A stretch of DNA of 64,000 nucleotides from Incurvaria masculella. Taxonomy: Eukaryota; Arthropoda; Insecta; Lepidoptera; Incurvariidae. Of this stretch, positions 10,334 to 22,608 are shown piece by piece. Location of the stretch: assembly GCA_946894095.1 (NCBI GenBank), contig OX335660.1:9119001-9183000 (forward strand), read 5' to 3'. The translations under genes were made by a program, and so were the position numbers. Within the stretch, counting starts at the first letter, position 1; every line of letters starts with the position of its first letter. The notes beneath the pieces are model-generated. The model ran no database searches, had not been told where the DNA came from, and was given only the letters and a program-made list of their open reading frames with translations.

Positions 10334-11620
10334 GGCCAAAACGTCAAACCTAGGTTTAACAAGTCAGTCCCTCAACTGGTATTTTCGTTTTGAGACTAAT
10401 AGTGCGTACCTAACTTGTAACCCACAGTTGGTTAGAAGTTAGGTTTTAAGTAAACACCTCTAGGTTAGGTATTCTTCTAAAAGTCCCTGGTTTGACGACG
10501 ATTTAGCATATGACTATAAAATATCCAATTAAAAATGATTTTAGTGGGATTCGGTGAAAAAATAAAGGCAAAATATTTCTTTGTAAGGTCTTGAAAAGTG
10601 TAATCGTTACTTCGTTTGTATAATAACATTATTTGAATGCTGTAATTTGTTTATAATGATTAAATTAACTCATCGAATTAATTAAACTAAATTACAATAA
10701 TGTAACTGTTGGCTCAGTTTCAATTTTTTTATAGTGGGCTTTACTGGAATTGTATCTGTTAAAGGTTTCTGTATCGGCATACGTTGACTTTAGATAGTTT
10801 GATAAGAACCTATATTTAAATGATACGGCATCACATCTGTTATCAAATTTGTTTGAGGTCAAACAACGATAGCAACATTTAAGTATTGAGTAAGTAACAA
10901 AATGATTTTGGAAATAGTAAGAAGACTGTTGGATGTTGGAAGGGTACCTTAATATTGTATTATTACTAGTTAATATTGACATAGTGCTGACAATATTTTT
11001 TTTAAGTTTCTTGATGAACCGCACACTGAACGCAGGTAAAAGTGCACATGTTCGATTCTGAACGTGGAAATTAACCCCTTGGTTTCTGTTCGGTCGATAT
11101 AACAGATATTGAATGGAAGAATTAACGGAGATTTTGGCGTGAAAATAGTCTTATTGCAAAGGGCGAAAATCGGGGATATCTGGCATGCGGGGAAAATACC
11201 TACAGAATACAAATGGTTAATTAGTATAGTCCCACACAGATAATTTTGCGCCTGGCTGGGGGCACCACTGTCGTCTTATGGTTACCACATGAAATAAGAT
11301 CCCTCATTCTTTAAAATATACTCAGCCTAGAAGGAATAAATATTGAGTAATCAGATTTGTTGTAATGGCTACACATGCCTGTACCGGCGAAGACGCGCTC
11401 GGTGACGTTTTGAAATTGGTGTATTTGTTTTCTTTTTCGTCCTTGAAGAATTTCCCGGTTTAAATACCGAAAATGTTCCTAAAAATGCAAAACTCAACTC
11501 GGAAATCTGACAGCCGAATGACGTTCAAGATGGCGACTGTATAGTTTAGGTTTTGGCCACGCGCAAAGTAAGCTGTGGGTTTATAAAAACAAACAAAAAT
11601 GACTTATAAGGTTTCTCCGA
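10334..11620. other. Unassigned AT-rich DNA
   Basis: Two minus-strand frames (10692-11024, 10970-11212) have AT-driven composition and no domain. Nothing else was seen. Confidence 0.4.
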
Positions 11621-11624
11621 AACA

Positions 11625-11835
11625 CCTCATCGCGCACACTATCACACCGGCGCGCATCACCACCACCGTACTCCAGCACGCACACACTCGCGCGCCGTGT
11701 ACGCTGTCCGCACTCCGTTTGTCAATATTTTGTTCACACGCACGCGGAAAGAAAAGCTCAGCTACCGAGCTTTTCGTCTTGGGGTCGAGTGAGGCGGCGG
11801 CGGTGAAAGCTGAGCGATTGCAAGTTGACGTTTGG
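11625..11835. promoter_or_regulatory. GC-rich block
   Basis: CG-dense sequence (GCGCGCCGTGTACGCTGTCC, GAGGCGGCGGCGGTG) in AT-rich flanks, with an AAGATGGCGACTG word just upstream at about 11527. Candidate regulatory island. Confidence 0.3.
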
Positions 11836-12376
11836 GAGGCTTTTTATTCATATTTATTTATTTGGTATGCCAACAAAATCATTCACACAACAATTTATTA
11901 AATAGTTATATTTAAATATACAACATCCTTAATAGTAAAGACATACTATCACGCTGATCCCCGGAAGGGGTAGGGAGAAATAACAGAGCGCCATACGATA
12001 CGATCACAGCAGAATTATATCTATCACTTTACACAAATACATCTTTTCATACATGCTCTACTATTAAGGGTGCTAGATGATTGCCCTCTACGATATACTA
12101 TTTTTATCTTTTTTATCATTTTTATCTACGATATACTTTATCCTGGGCCGCCCAGGCACGAAAAATCCAACACTCGCTTTTGGTGTGTTTTGTTTCGTCG
12201 TGCTTTCGTCACTCATGTCCAAACCATAATGTTTAATTCTTCCCCTTCTAAATGATTACATATAATGCTACTATTGGTATGTATGTTTTTTTATGATTGT
12301 ATGTTTTTAAATGAGCTTGGAGCAAAATTTTCTCTATTATTCGATAATAATGTTTTAGTTCGATATTCAAGATTTT
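11836..12376. other. Unassigned AT-rich DNA
   Basis: No exon or repeat was recognised. CGATATAC with an ATTTTTATC run appears twice around 12088-12135. Confidence 0.35.
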
Positions 12377-12658
12377 CTAAAACCGGACAAGTGCGAGGTT
12401 CCGTACCATCGTACAAGATTTAACACAAAAAAATCACGTTTCTTGTATGGGGCCTCCTTACATTTTTAATATTTTTCAATTTTACCTATTTGTTGTTAAA
12501 GCGGCAAAATAAATACGCACTCTGTGAAAATTTCAGCTACCTACTTAGGTATTACGGTTTATAGGATACAGCCCGATGACAGACGGACGTACGGACGCAC
12601 AGACAGCGGAGGCTTAGTAATAGGGTTCAGTTTTCACCTTTTGGGTACGGAACCCTAA
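12377..12658 (+). repeat. Dispersed GACG-type lepidopteran repeat, copy 1
   Basis: Starts near ACCGGACAAGTGCGAGGTTC and runs through CCGTACCATCGTACAAGATT, AAAGCGGCAAAATAAATACG, a GAAAATTTCAGCTACCTA block, ATACAGCCCGATGACAGACG, AGCGGAGGCTTAGTAATAGG and GGGTACGGAACCCTAAT. Two more copies are at 41706 and 57763. This family is common in Lepidoptera (from memory, no name assigned). This copy lacks the GTCGGACTCGCAC segment near its start. Confidence 0.8.
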
Positions 12659-13260
12659 TAATGAAGTCTATCATACTACATCTTTCCTACATCAATTACT
12701 AGTTATGAACAAAGTTGATCCGTCGAGGTTTAAGTCTGGGATGGACCAGGTACAAAGTTCTGCTGAAATGTCAATACTTAACTCGATGATAAGCCGTGTG
12801 CCGAGCTAAACAGTGGCTAGGTTGGAGCGCTACAATTTTAGGTTTGGTTATTTTCTCAGAATGTAAATTTTAGTACCTTCATAATTTTTTTTACAGGAAA
12901 GTTTTTACACTTAAACTTAAGATATACAATGTATACCATCTGTATCTCTGTCTTTATGTATTTCTCACTGCTTGTAACTGGAGAACCACCATCCCGTTTT
13001 AGTATTTACGTACACATGTTTCTTCCCATCAATCATAGGTGATTTACCATTACACTGTATCACCTGAAGGGCGGGATGTGACATGAGATACTTCGGGGAC
13101 AAACTGTCTGTTGAAAAAAAACCTACTTAGTTTCCGTTAAGTTAGGTCCAATTTTGAGTACGGCTACATGAACATTGGCTCCGTTCAAAGTGAAGTTGGA
13201 CCACTTTTCAATCAATTGATGCAACCAGCTGAGACGGACATAACCTAACTACATTAACAT
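12659..13260. other. Unassigned DNA
   Basis: No exon or named repeat was seen. Confidence 0.35.
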
Positions 13261-13261
13261 G

Positions 13262-13415
13262 TACTCCGAACCATGTAAAACCTTGCATTCGTGACGAAAT
13301 GCACTTATCCAGCTCAGAAAGGAAGATAAAGTGGTGCATAAACGGGCCAGGCTGTTGATCCATTACCTTTCGCATGAGAAGCCAGACCCTGAGCTATCTA
13401 GGATGCTTACTCTAA
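13262..13415 (-). repeat. tRNA-headed SINE, 5' part
   Basis: On the minus strand: a worn tRNA-like head (AGGGTCTGGCTTCTCATGCG), then the spacer TTTCTGAGCTGGATAAGTGC, TTTCGTCACGAATGCAAGG and TTTTACATGGTTCGGAG. The body beyond this is absent. Confidence 0.7.
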
Positions 13416-14790
13416 CGGACAAGACAATGTCTTCTCTTCATTTCTATTCAAAACACGCTCTAAGCTTGCGAATACATTTTTAGAGCTATGTTAATTGCCG
13501 GCCATAGACATAAGGTTGGCGCACTTAATTCACAGAGGGGTACATATAATTAACGCTGTAACTACGAATGTGCACTGATTTTATATACATTTTGTTTATA
13601 CAAGTTATTACAACTCACGGTTTCGTGTAGGTAGGGTACTCAAATATGTATCAGCATTAAAACATATTTTTTTTTGCTGAAAGGTATTGCACCATTTATG
13701 CTTAAAATTTACCGTTTAAAAAGTAATAAAATAAAAGAACACAATCGCTTTTAACTCATGTAAAGATGAAATGGAAGAGAGGTTGAACTCTAACAAAGTA
13801 GGGACATATGGTTTTAATACCTTTAAATACGGAATTATCTTTGCACTATAAGTTTAAATTTTTATATCACAATCTATGAAATCTCTTTTATAGATTTGCA
13901 AGAATGTTTATAATTGAAATATAGCTTTTTTCAATAAGTTGTTCAATGAAATAAGCGTTTAAATTTTAATTCTACCTTTACATTACAAAAGTAAATGCTT
14001 TTGCTGCAAACATTGTTGTAAGAAATTAAGAAAGGACGTGCGAAGTGAGTCAAGCTACTATCCATCTTAAGGTATCAACGAAAAACTAAAGAAGTAAAAA
14101 ATAGCAAAGTTACATAGATATTGGTCCCGCTCACACCATGCATCTGTCCCTTACGCGTGAATGCGTTCTTTTTAACGATGTTTTCGGTGCAACCGCGGAG
14201 GGCGCGTCGCTTGAACTAAATGTTTTCTTGACAATGAGAAATATGTCTTAAACGCATACAAATAAGAGTAAAAGTACAGCTGAGAAATCGCTGTTCAATT
14301 ATACTCGTGCCTTTGTACCGCAGATGATAGGTTACAGATAACAATAGGATGCTGACAATTTTATCATCTCCGCTGATTCAGCGTTCACCTTTTTTAAGGA
14401 TCTGTAAAGCCGTTGGTTTTATTTTTTGGATAAATGCTCTAGGAGATATATGAGTCTTGTGTATGCATAAATAAAGGCCTCAAAATTAAGTGTGTTTCCA
14501 ATACACATAATTTTCCGTGCTTAATGACAGGGAAAAAAATCCGATAGCTTTAATTCAGCCAACTCAATTAAATTTTTGATTTCGGGATTTTTTAGTTTAT
14601 TCGAATTCACTCATTTCAAGCGACTCGCAAGAACTGCACTGTAGGAAAATTAGTTTTTTTAATATTAAATGTAATGCCATATGGCCATAACATAAAATAT
14701 TACTTTGAATACTTTTTATTATGAGATATGCCCGTTTTAGATGTTTTTTGTCATGTTTTCGTCTAGTTTAATTTAACGCGAGGTTGTAAC
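13416..14790. other. Unassigned AT-rich DNA
   Basis: A small CG-richer patch at about 14135-14215 (ACCGCGGAGGGCGCGTCGC) is the only compositional signal. Confidence 0.35.
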
Positions 14791-14794
14791 CGTG

Positions 14795-14895
14795 CATAAG
14801 TAATGTCTTGGCATGGAACCTAGATCCCACGTGGCGTGTCAGGCTAATGTCATGATAGTAGGTTTAATATTCATCAATGTCCAGTTACATACAAC
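14795..14895 (+). repeat. SINE 3' fragment
   Basis: GTCTTGGCATGGAACCTAGA, CGTGTCAGGCTAATGTCATG and CAATGTCCAGTTACAT correspond to the last 90 bp of the common SINE. Confidence 0.75.
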
Positions 14896-15151
14896 ATTCC
14901 CTATTTCTTACGGAACATTAGATTATTTTTACACAAAATACTGAATCAATTTGCATGGAAAGTCTAACTTTTCATTTAAAGAATATTCAGAAAGAAGTTA
15001 TTAAATCCCAAATTTTATGTATGTACGTTGCAACTCCACGTATATTGAAGAGTTAGTTAAAATTATAGTAAAATAAGTGAGACTAAGCTTCATATGTAAA
15101 TTACATTATCACATGTTGTATATGTTCAAACATGGCGTGAAGAAGCACCTG

Positions 15152-15262
15152 GCCGGCCGGTATGGTTTTCACAGCCCCCCTGTAAGTTCAAAATCCCATG
15201 GGCGTCGTCGGGCACCTTAAGATGTCCTGGCGTACGCCATATGCCGCGCTTAACATAACAAA
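15152..15262 (+). repeat. Dispersed repeat shared with 54121-54235
   Basis: GGCCGGTATGGTTTTCACAG, CCCATGGGCGTCGTCGGGCA and TGGCGTACGCCATATGCC align with the 54.1-kb region. The words ACGCCATATGCCGCGCTT recur again at about 58393. Probably a retroelement portion; family not identified. Confidence 0.55.
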
Positions 15263-15784
15263 ATGTGGCCTACGGTATCAAACATTCGATATTGCGCGTC
15301 CTGAATTCATAAGCGAAATGACTGGCCGGCTACGCTGCTGCTGTACAGATGATTTTCAGTCGCCACCCCCTCCTTACTCCATGATTTCAACCCATTACCG
15401 TCACGTTTCAACAGCCATCAATATTTTTGTTATTTCCAAATATTCGTTGATCGCTCGCAAGCCACGTGCAGCGCGCACTATTCGCGCAAACGTTACAAAA
15501 CGCTATAGAACAATACCCAAATGGCACTATCGAGCTGAATGCGGCCATCGGAGCGGAATCTCCGAGGATCGGCGTAAGGAGCAGGACATAAAGGCGGTCT
15601 GCGGGGCGCCTCACGGCTTTGTTCTTTACACAAACACGGCTGCCGACGACGAAAACTCCATTCACCTCTGCGGATCGCGTCAGAAAAAATGTAATCATAT
15701 TGCTTTATATGCAGCTAATAGCAAAATATACTGTCAATATCTAGGAATTGTCCTTACAGAATATGTCCATTATCAAAACCATAG
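15263..15784. other. GC-moderate block with a 198-codon open frame, nature unknown
   Basis: A plus-strand frame stays open from 15198 to 15794, and a 96-codon frame opens opposite. The protein shows no domain, no signal peptide and no composition bias, and its first 20 codons come from the dispersed repeat at 15152. It may be a regulatory block or a decayed element rather than a gene. I do not call it coding. Confidence 0.3.
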
Positions 15785-16065
15785 GCCCAGGTGAAGACGG
15801 GACGCGATCAGGTTCTGGGTGGCGACCGTTTTCGACCGTAGGATTCCACGTAAAAACTACCCTCCCTCATTTGAGTGGTTTGTTAATACAACACTGGTTG
15901 ATACCATTGCATCGATTGAAAGCTCGTTGAAACAGTATAAAATCATAATGTTTTCTATCTATTTCAATGTCGCTGTGGAGAATAAGGAAAATCTTGGCAT
16001 AACACTTATTTAGATGTGGTGGGTTAGGCTAGATTAGTTGTGGTATTAGTCATTCAGGAACTAAA
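15785..16065 (+). repeat. Degraded 5S-type SINE
   Basis: Head remnants GATCAGGTTCTGGGTGGCGA and TTTTCGACCGTAGGATTCCA, body remnants around GTTGATACCATTGCATCGAT, AAATCTTGGCATAACAC and GTGGTATTAGTCATTCAGGA. Old copy. Confidence 0.65.
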
Positions 16066-16468
16066 AAGGTAACTAAGATTTTCAAGTTATACCCGTGTCG
16101 AGTAGATTTATGCACTTGTACCCGTACTTTTGTGAAGAGTGCATTAATTTACAGTTTATGGTAAGAAAAAAAAATAACGTTAACCTATTTCCTATCTTTT
16201 TTATAGAAAAAATAAAAACAAACATTTTAAACTTTTTCCTTGTCATCAACTCTTAATTAGTCCATTCAACATGTACCCAGAAGTATGCAGAAATCCAATA
16301 TACTTCAAAGAAAACAATATTTCGGACTTAAGCCAACATTTGGCTTTATTTATGCCGTATATATATTTATACAATATTGTTTATTTTACATCTTCCTCTT
16401 TAAAAACCTGTTCCTGTTTCTAGAAAAAAAAACTCGGTCGGCGGTCGATATAAATAAATAATGACTAA

Positions 16469-16773
16469 GGTCCTTTTTCACCTACTGCTGATTAGCTTAA
16501 TCGGCCTTTCTTAGCAGCTTGCAATCAATACCCAGCACAAGATAATCAGCACTTCAGTAATAAAGACCCTTTAAGTATCGATTAAAATAAATCAGCACTT
16601 GGTGAAATTCAGGCTAAGCTTGATTCCCACCAAGTGCTGATTTATTTTATTTGACATTTAAAGGGCCTTTATTACTAAAGTGATGATTATCTTTTACTGG
16701 TATCGGTAGCAAGATGTAAAGAAAGACCCTTTAATGTACGGATTAAGCTAATCTGTACTTGGTGTAGAGACCC
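16469..16773. mobile_element. PIF/Harbinger-like MITE
   Basis: A 305-bp element flanked by TAA on both sides (16466-16468 and 16774-16776). The left end GGTCCTTTTTCACC then GCTGATTAGCTTAATCGG mirrors the right end GATTAAGCTAATCTGTACTT then GGTGTAGAGACC. Inside lies a second palindrome (AAATCAGCACTTGGTG against CACCAAGTGCTGATTTATTT). TAA/TTA 3-bp duplications fit PIF/Harbinger-type elements (inference). Partial relatives lie at 48329-48560. No transposase. Confidence 0.7.
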
Positions 16774-16814
16774 TAATTCTTTTAAATAGCCTAAATATTT
16801 TAAAAAGCTACATC

Positions 16815-17065
16815 TTATGCGCAGTCCAACGTTAAAAGCCGAAATGAGTCCGCAGAGTGGGATGACGGCTCAATCGTCGCGGCCCCAACAAGCCGTGTCC
16901 AAAGCCATAAAGCAGATCCTGCGACTCGCGACACAACAATACGCGTGAAATTGCGATCAAATAAATTACAGGAGCGAATGATACTTCGCATTATCTTTTG
17001 ACGCCGTAACTCGGCGTGACTCCGGGCGCGATTCTGCGCACACCGTGAGAAATAGATTGTTTTAA
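16815..17065. promoter_or_regulatory. CG-enriched block
   Basis: CG-richer than its flanks (AATCGTCGCGGCCCCAACAA, GCGTGACTCCGGGCGCGATT). A 96-codon minus frame crosses it with no recognisable domain. Possible conserved regulatory DNA. Confidence 0.25.
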
Positions 17066-17139
17066 TTAGAAACGGGTATAGGCTAGGTTCTAATCCTTTC
17101 CGCACATTACTTTCTTTTCAGTTCCGTTTTTAGATTTTT

Positions 17140-17465
17140 TGCTTAGAAACGATTCTCTTTCTGAGTTCGATACGTTTTTTTCGTCACGAATGCGAGCTGT
17201 TCCATGGTTCAGAATCAATGTAAAACTGCAGGTCTATTTCCCTTACTAGGTGGTAGGTCTAAGCCCACCCGGGTTGGTACGATTTCATTGGATGAAAAGA
17301 TGGTCGAAACAGAAATGTTTTTTTTCCGCATTTTCCATCCGTTCCTTGAGCCTTGCTCATAAAGGGATGGACCTGGAAAAGCACCTATTACTTCGGAAAT
17401 GCGCTGTGTTGGAATGATATTATGTTGGCTATTATAACGTCCAGTTATATGAAATATTGTGTTAT
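17140..17465 (+). repeat. tRNA-type SINE, head lost
   Basis: Begins in the tRNA-type spacer (GATTCTCTTTCTGAGTTCG, TCGTCACGAATGCGAGCTGT), then the full body (AAGCCCACCCGGGTTGGTAC, GATGGTCGAAACAG, TTTTCCATCCGTTC) and tail (ATAACGTCCAGTTATAT). Confidence 0.8.
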
Positions 17466-17814
17466 TTAGTTTTTTGACTGTACGCTTTGTTTTGACACAG
17501 TAAAGGTGGAAAATTTGTTGGTTTAGTTGATATTTTATCTATCATTCTATGTATTTATTATAACTATTTTTTCCCGAATAAATAAAAAAACCCTAAATTT
17601 AGAATGCACGTAGAAAACCCACAATTGTTGTTTTGATAAAGCAAAGCATGGTAGAGTATGCCCAAACACAGACTCCAACTGATGAATGCATCGAGAACAC
17701 TCGTCCTTCCCAAGCGTTAATTTATTCAAAAACAGTTAACAACTTCTGAAGTTATGGCCGAATATAATGTTACAAATCCGAAGTCACATCAAAAAGCCAA
17801 TAAAAGTGTCTCAT

Positions 17815-18240
17815 CAAACGGGCCGGTCCGGCGGCGCTCCGTCGGCGTCGGCGTCGGCGTCGCGTCGGCGTCCGTCAGTGTGTGCGTCAGTGTACGCGCG
17901 CAGGCCCCGCCCCGCGGTGGCGCCGCCCAGCGAGGGGAATGCTCACACGGATCACTTGGAATCAGATGGCAGCGTGCAGTCCGCAGCGAGCCGCACGGGA
18001 CTCCGGCACGCTTGGAGACGCTTCGCGGAGTTTACGCGCGCGCTACTTTTGATTGATACGCCTGCGCCACTTTTGGGCGGCCAGCTCGCTTCGCCGCGAT
18101 GCGCGGTTCCGGTGACCGAGTCGAATTGACCTGAAAGTCGTCCGGCCGTGCGGCTTGGGGTCGTTCTGGGACTGTGGACGTTCAGTGTGTGCGCAAGAGA
18201 CTGTGTAGTGTTGTGTAGCCGCCTCGGGGGCCAGCTCAAA
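17815..18240 (+). promoter_or_regulatory. CpG island, candidate promoter/untranslated first exon
   Basis: About 420 bp of CG-dense DNA with a GGCGTC repeat, the arthropod initiator-like word TCAGT (in CGTCAGTGTGTGCGTCAGTG near 17873 and in TTCAGTGTGTGCGC near 18180), and GTACC after AAATAG at 18241, which could serve as a weak splice donor. No TATA box was seen. Overlapping frames of 95-120 codons on both strands look compositional. The strand is inferred from the candidate donor only. Confidence 0.35.
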
Positions 18241-20022
18241 TAGGTACCAGCTCTGTCAATATTGTATACTACATGCTTCCCGAACCCAGTCAGCCATTAA
18301 GTTAAGGTTTACCCTGACTATGTTTTCAAATAAAGGAAAGAGTTACGTGCATTAACAGTTTAATATTTTAGATATATTAGCTCTATACGGTGCTAATATT
18401 TAAAAATGCAAATAATGAAATACTGTTCGGTTTGAATAGAGTTCAACGCCTAGGCCTAAATAAACTTATACGAATTCGTTACATTTTTTTTATAAATGAT
18501 TCAATTATATAATTTTGGGCTTAAATTAATATAAAGAAACGGTAAACTTTTAAATTAAAATAATAGTTCTGTTAACGGTTGAATTTGCGGACTCTTATTT
18601 TTACATGATCACTTTTAAAAAACCGATTTCTTCTTGCGTCAAATCTTGTTCTGACAAATGAAATTCCAAAAAAAGATTTACGTTTTTAGTTCTCACACAA
18701 TTTTCAAGGAACAAACTCTTCACAAATATTTATTCTATATCTAAGTAATTGCATTTTCAATTATAAATGCACTGCAAACATTCCAAGAATTACCTGAACA
18801 ATACGGCAAGAAAGGAACCTATTTTACAACCAGTTTGTAATTTGATATGTGGATTGTCGGGCGGTCTCCGGCGGCGGCGGAGGGATAACATGAGGCGAGA
18901 TAGAAAAAAATATATACATTTCCATTTTCTGTCCATTGTTAGAGATAATTCCGTAATAGTAAACATTTGGCTGGCTTTGTTAATACTTTGGATATGATTT
19001 TCGTAATTTGATATCTGGGTTTACTTCAGTTTATTTTTTCTCTGAAGATCACAATAAAATTGCGCTTTTAACGATTTGTATGAGTAAATATTAATTGACT
19101 TTGATTTTGATTGTTTTAACGCATTTTTTTATTACTATCCATGAAATTTTTTTATCTATGGCATTACATGTAAGTTGAAACGAACTTATTAAAAACTTAA
19201 ATAAAAGAAACGAAACATACAGCTATATTATCAAATAAATAAATTTAATAAATAAATATCATCAAAGGATCTGTCGTTACACGTTTAATATCATTATACG
19301 CATCCTTTCAAAGGACGATACGTTGCTTTGATACTTACCGATTTGTATGGGAAAGCCGGCCGCAAGGAGCAAATAATGTTGCCCAGTGTCAAACGAACTC
19401 ATGAATTCCTTTTACAAAAAGAACCTTTTGTGCATGTATGGGTCCTTTTCTGGACAATATTCTGTCAAACTAACCAATTGAACATACAAGGTATGAATTG
19501 ATCGATTCAACACAAAATGCCATTTTTAAAAAGTACACTTTCCTATTTTGTATTTTCTTGAAGTATTAAGAAAAGGAAATAACTTAGAAGACATACAATT
19601 TAAATTTGAGCTAAATATAACTTTAACATTTTGATTATGAAAAGTATATTTTTACTTAACATATTTAACAAATAATACACCTAAGAATAGTTACTTTTAC
19701 ATTCACGAATAAAATCACAAGCCTACCTGACTATTTAAATATATTTTAACACACTCGTATAGACCACCCAATTTGTCATACACCCCAATAAAAAAAAAAC
19801 TGAGTACCTATCTCACTGCGAGTCCTGTTTGATAATAATGCCACGGTTGGTATATTAAAATAAATTAGCTTAACCAACTCGAATATTAAATTAAAATTTG
19901 AAGTGACCGGAAACTGGCATCTTTTCGATAAAATCAAGCATTCGTCGTATCTTAACATTAAAAATGATTCAGAAAATTATAATTGTAATTTGGTAGACAC
20001 AACTTAGTCTCTAACATGTAAA
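18241..20022. other. AT-rich DNA, nothing recognised
   Basis: Short frames only. A 20-bp CGG-rich patch at about 18860 interrupts otherwise AT-rich DNA. Confidence 0.45.
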
Positions 20023-20023
20023 T

Positions 20024-20285
20024 GTATGCCTCGTAGCGAGACTGTTAAGGCTGATCGTGGATCCACAAAACTGTAGGTTTCCTTACTTACTTACTAGGGC
20101 TTTGCGTTAATCCGCCCCACCATGGGATTGAATGAAAAATGGTCGAATAGGCAATGAAAATAACGTTTTTTTGCATGTAGTTCAATGTAGTCGGCAATAC
20201 AAGGAAAGCCCTGGCATGTCATTTAGTTTCTATGTTGTGTGTCAGGCTAATTCAATAACCGTATATGTGGTTCATAAAAAAAGGA
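20024..20285 (+). repeat. Degraded 5S-type SINE
   Basis: Starts in a worn head (GCCTCGTAGCGAGACTGTTA) and continues with AAACTGTAGGTTTCCTTACT, GGTCGAATAGGCAATGAAAA, GTAGTTCAATGTAGTCGGCA and CCTGGCATGTCATTTAGTT to an A-run. Confidence 0.7.
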
Positions 20286-22297
20286 GTTACAATGATTGAG
20301 ATTAATTTTATTTTATTTAAAAAACACCGCAAAGGTGCCATAACTAGAGTTTTTTTTATTTCAGCACTAAAGTGGTAAACGGCAATATTTTTATGAATAA
20401 ATTCACTTTCAAAACTACAATCATAATAACGCTCATAAAACCAGCAAATATATTAGCTTATACGACTGTTGCCGATATTTCGAACAACAAAAACAGCCGA
20501 CAACAAAAACCTCCATTGAAACATTCGTCATAACTTTTATTTACACTTCAGAACTATCAGTTCCTCGTGTTGACATCCCCATTATGCGTCTACTCTCAGG
20601 GGTGCCACTTGGCAATGAACCATATTTTTTTTTTCATCGCGCCATTAATGACACATTTTTTGACACATCAGCGACAAAGAAAGACATAACCATTGACATT
20701 TCACGGCTACTTTTCGGCGCGCTTTGAAGTTGTATCATTACACGGTGCATAGAAGTGAGCTCAGTACAATTTGTGATATTTTTTTGACATTACACACAGA
20801 CATACAGTCGCGCTCCTGTCAATATTTCAGTGTTATGTCGCTAATCGTGTGAATCTTTTATCGTCCGTATCGACAGGATATTGCGAGCCTGATCCTGATC
20901 AAAGTAAAAATCACTGGATACAATATATGACATATTGAAAAAATTCCTAATATCCTGATATTTTCACTCTAGAGAATAAGGTAAACGACCCAGTATCTTC
21001 GGAGACACTAGCACCTAAAGTAGGGTCGGGTTCTAGCGCGAATACACTTGATTGCACGCCACCACCGATTACTATGGAACGAAAATCGACCCTATACATA
21101 GGTATTAGGACTTGTTTACCTCGAACAGGACAAGTTCCTAAATCCTTCAATTATCCAAAAAAATCCTCAAAATAAATTAAGTAAACAAACATATCATTAA
21201 AGCTCGCGTAGTCGGCGTTTGTTGGCAAAATGGTCCAAATCTATGTATCCAATCTAGGAAGATTTAAGTAGGAGCTTTTGTATATCCATTATCCAGAATG
21301 CATTTACAAATAAATGTGAACGACATTGTGAACATATTTAATATATGAGATGATTTCACTGACGTCCATGGTTCAATAAGAGCTTTATAAAATATTGAAA
21401 ATTTTAGAATGGTTTTCGAACTCGATATATTTTTTGAGTTCATCATATATAAGCAGGGCGTTTCGGCATAGGTTTGAGAAACTTCAGTATTTCTTACGCA
21501 TTATTAGAAAAAAAATCGTAGTAATTTCGCTGTATTTTTCGACGTCACCATGCAAAGTGTACACGATAAACAATAAATATATGAGCACCGCAAAAAAATA
21601 TAGTTATTTCGATATTTATGATAACGATTGTTTTCTTCTAATAATGAATTTATTTAATTCCTGAAGCTAACCTTAATCTGTATGAACGGGTTTATGAAAT
21701 AAACAGAACATTTATTATGCGGACATTTAGAACGTATACAGTGTATTACTCAATAATATTTCTGATTGCCATAAAAGGAATTGAATGAAATTGATATACT
21801 CTAATTCATATGTGAACAACAAAGAATAATATGAACTGCCGGTCTTACACACAAATTTAATTCCTCCCCAAATCCTCTTATTAGTAAAAAAGGTAATCTT
21901 ATGGCGATTGAAACCTTTTTCAAGCTAACACTTTCGGCCGCGGCTCGAGACCGCGGCTTGAACCCTTCCGTCGGCTTAGCTAGAGATTAAGATAAGTATT
22001 TCATTATTTAAAATTGAATATTCTTGATGGAAGGATAAAATCGGCATCCTTTGGGTGGTTTTTGTTCCTCCTGCATGCGTGACATGTATAGTATATATGA
22101 TTACCTATTGAATGAAACCTAAGGCGTTATTTTTCTTTGTTTAAGTATTTAATTTTATTTATTAAAATAAATGACTGATTAGGCTTTTGAGATGTATCCA
22201 TTACTGAATATATTTTTTTATTGAATATTTTAATTGTGGTAAAAATAGAATAAATATCTGACATCACACCTCCCGTCGTGATATTCGCTGAACATAC
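20286..22297. other. Unassigned, mostly AT-rich DNA
   Basis: 20560-20930 is more complex in composition (GACATTTCACGGCTACTTTT, GACATACAGTCGCGCTCCTG) and could be regulatory. No coding exon was recognised on either strand. Confidence 0.35.
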
Positions 22298-22608
22298 TGA
22301 ATCATCGAAGGAAGTGCCATGCCAGAATCGTACCTGTACCGAATGGTTACATTTAACTGAATGGAAAACATGAATTAAAATTAATTGCCGTTTCAACTAA
22401 CTTTCATCCAATGCAATGGTACTATCCCAAGCGGGCTTAACCCAACCACCTAGTGAGTCCTACAGTTTTCATGGGTCCCAAACCATAGAGTGAACAGCAT
22501 TCTAAACGGGAATGCATATTTTCATGTCGGTCGGGTCAAATGTGAGGTAACCCTGGGATTCGAACCCGTGAGGCGGTATTCGGCTACAGATACCCCTACA
22601 CTACAGGC
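22298..22608 (-). repeat. SINE with a distinct tRNA head
   Basis: On the minus strand the head (22608-22535) reads TAGTGTAGGGGTATCTGTAG and then ACGGGTTCGAATCCCAGGGT, a near-perfect Pol III B box. The body follows (ACTGTAGGACTCACTAGGTG, GTTAAGCCCGCTTGGGATAG, TTTTCCATTCAGTTAAATGT) and is truncated near GGCACTTCCTTCGATG. The head differs clearly from the tRNA-type heads at 30.5 and 49.4 kb. Confidence 0.75.

Noticed and set aside
10692..11212. Minus-strand ORFs of 80-110 codons
   Set aside because: AT-driven composition, no family feature, and no splice signals in agreement.
15198..15794. 198-codon plus-strand ORF as a host gene
   Set aside because: Its start lies in a dispersed repeat, it has no domain or codon signal, and no splice context supports it.
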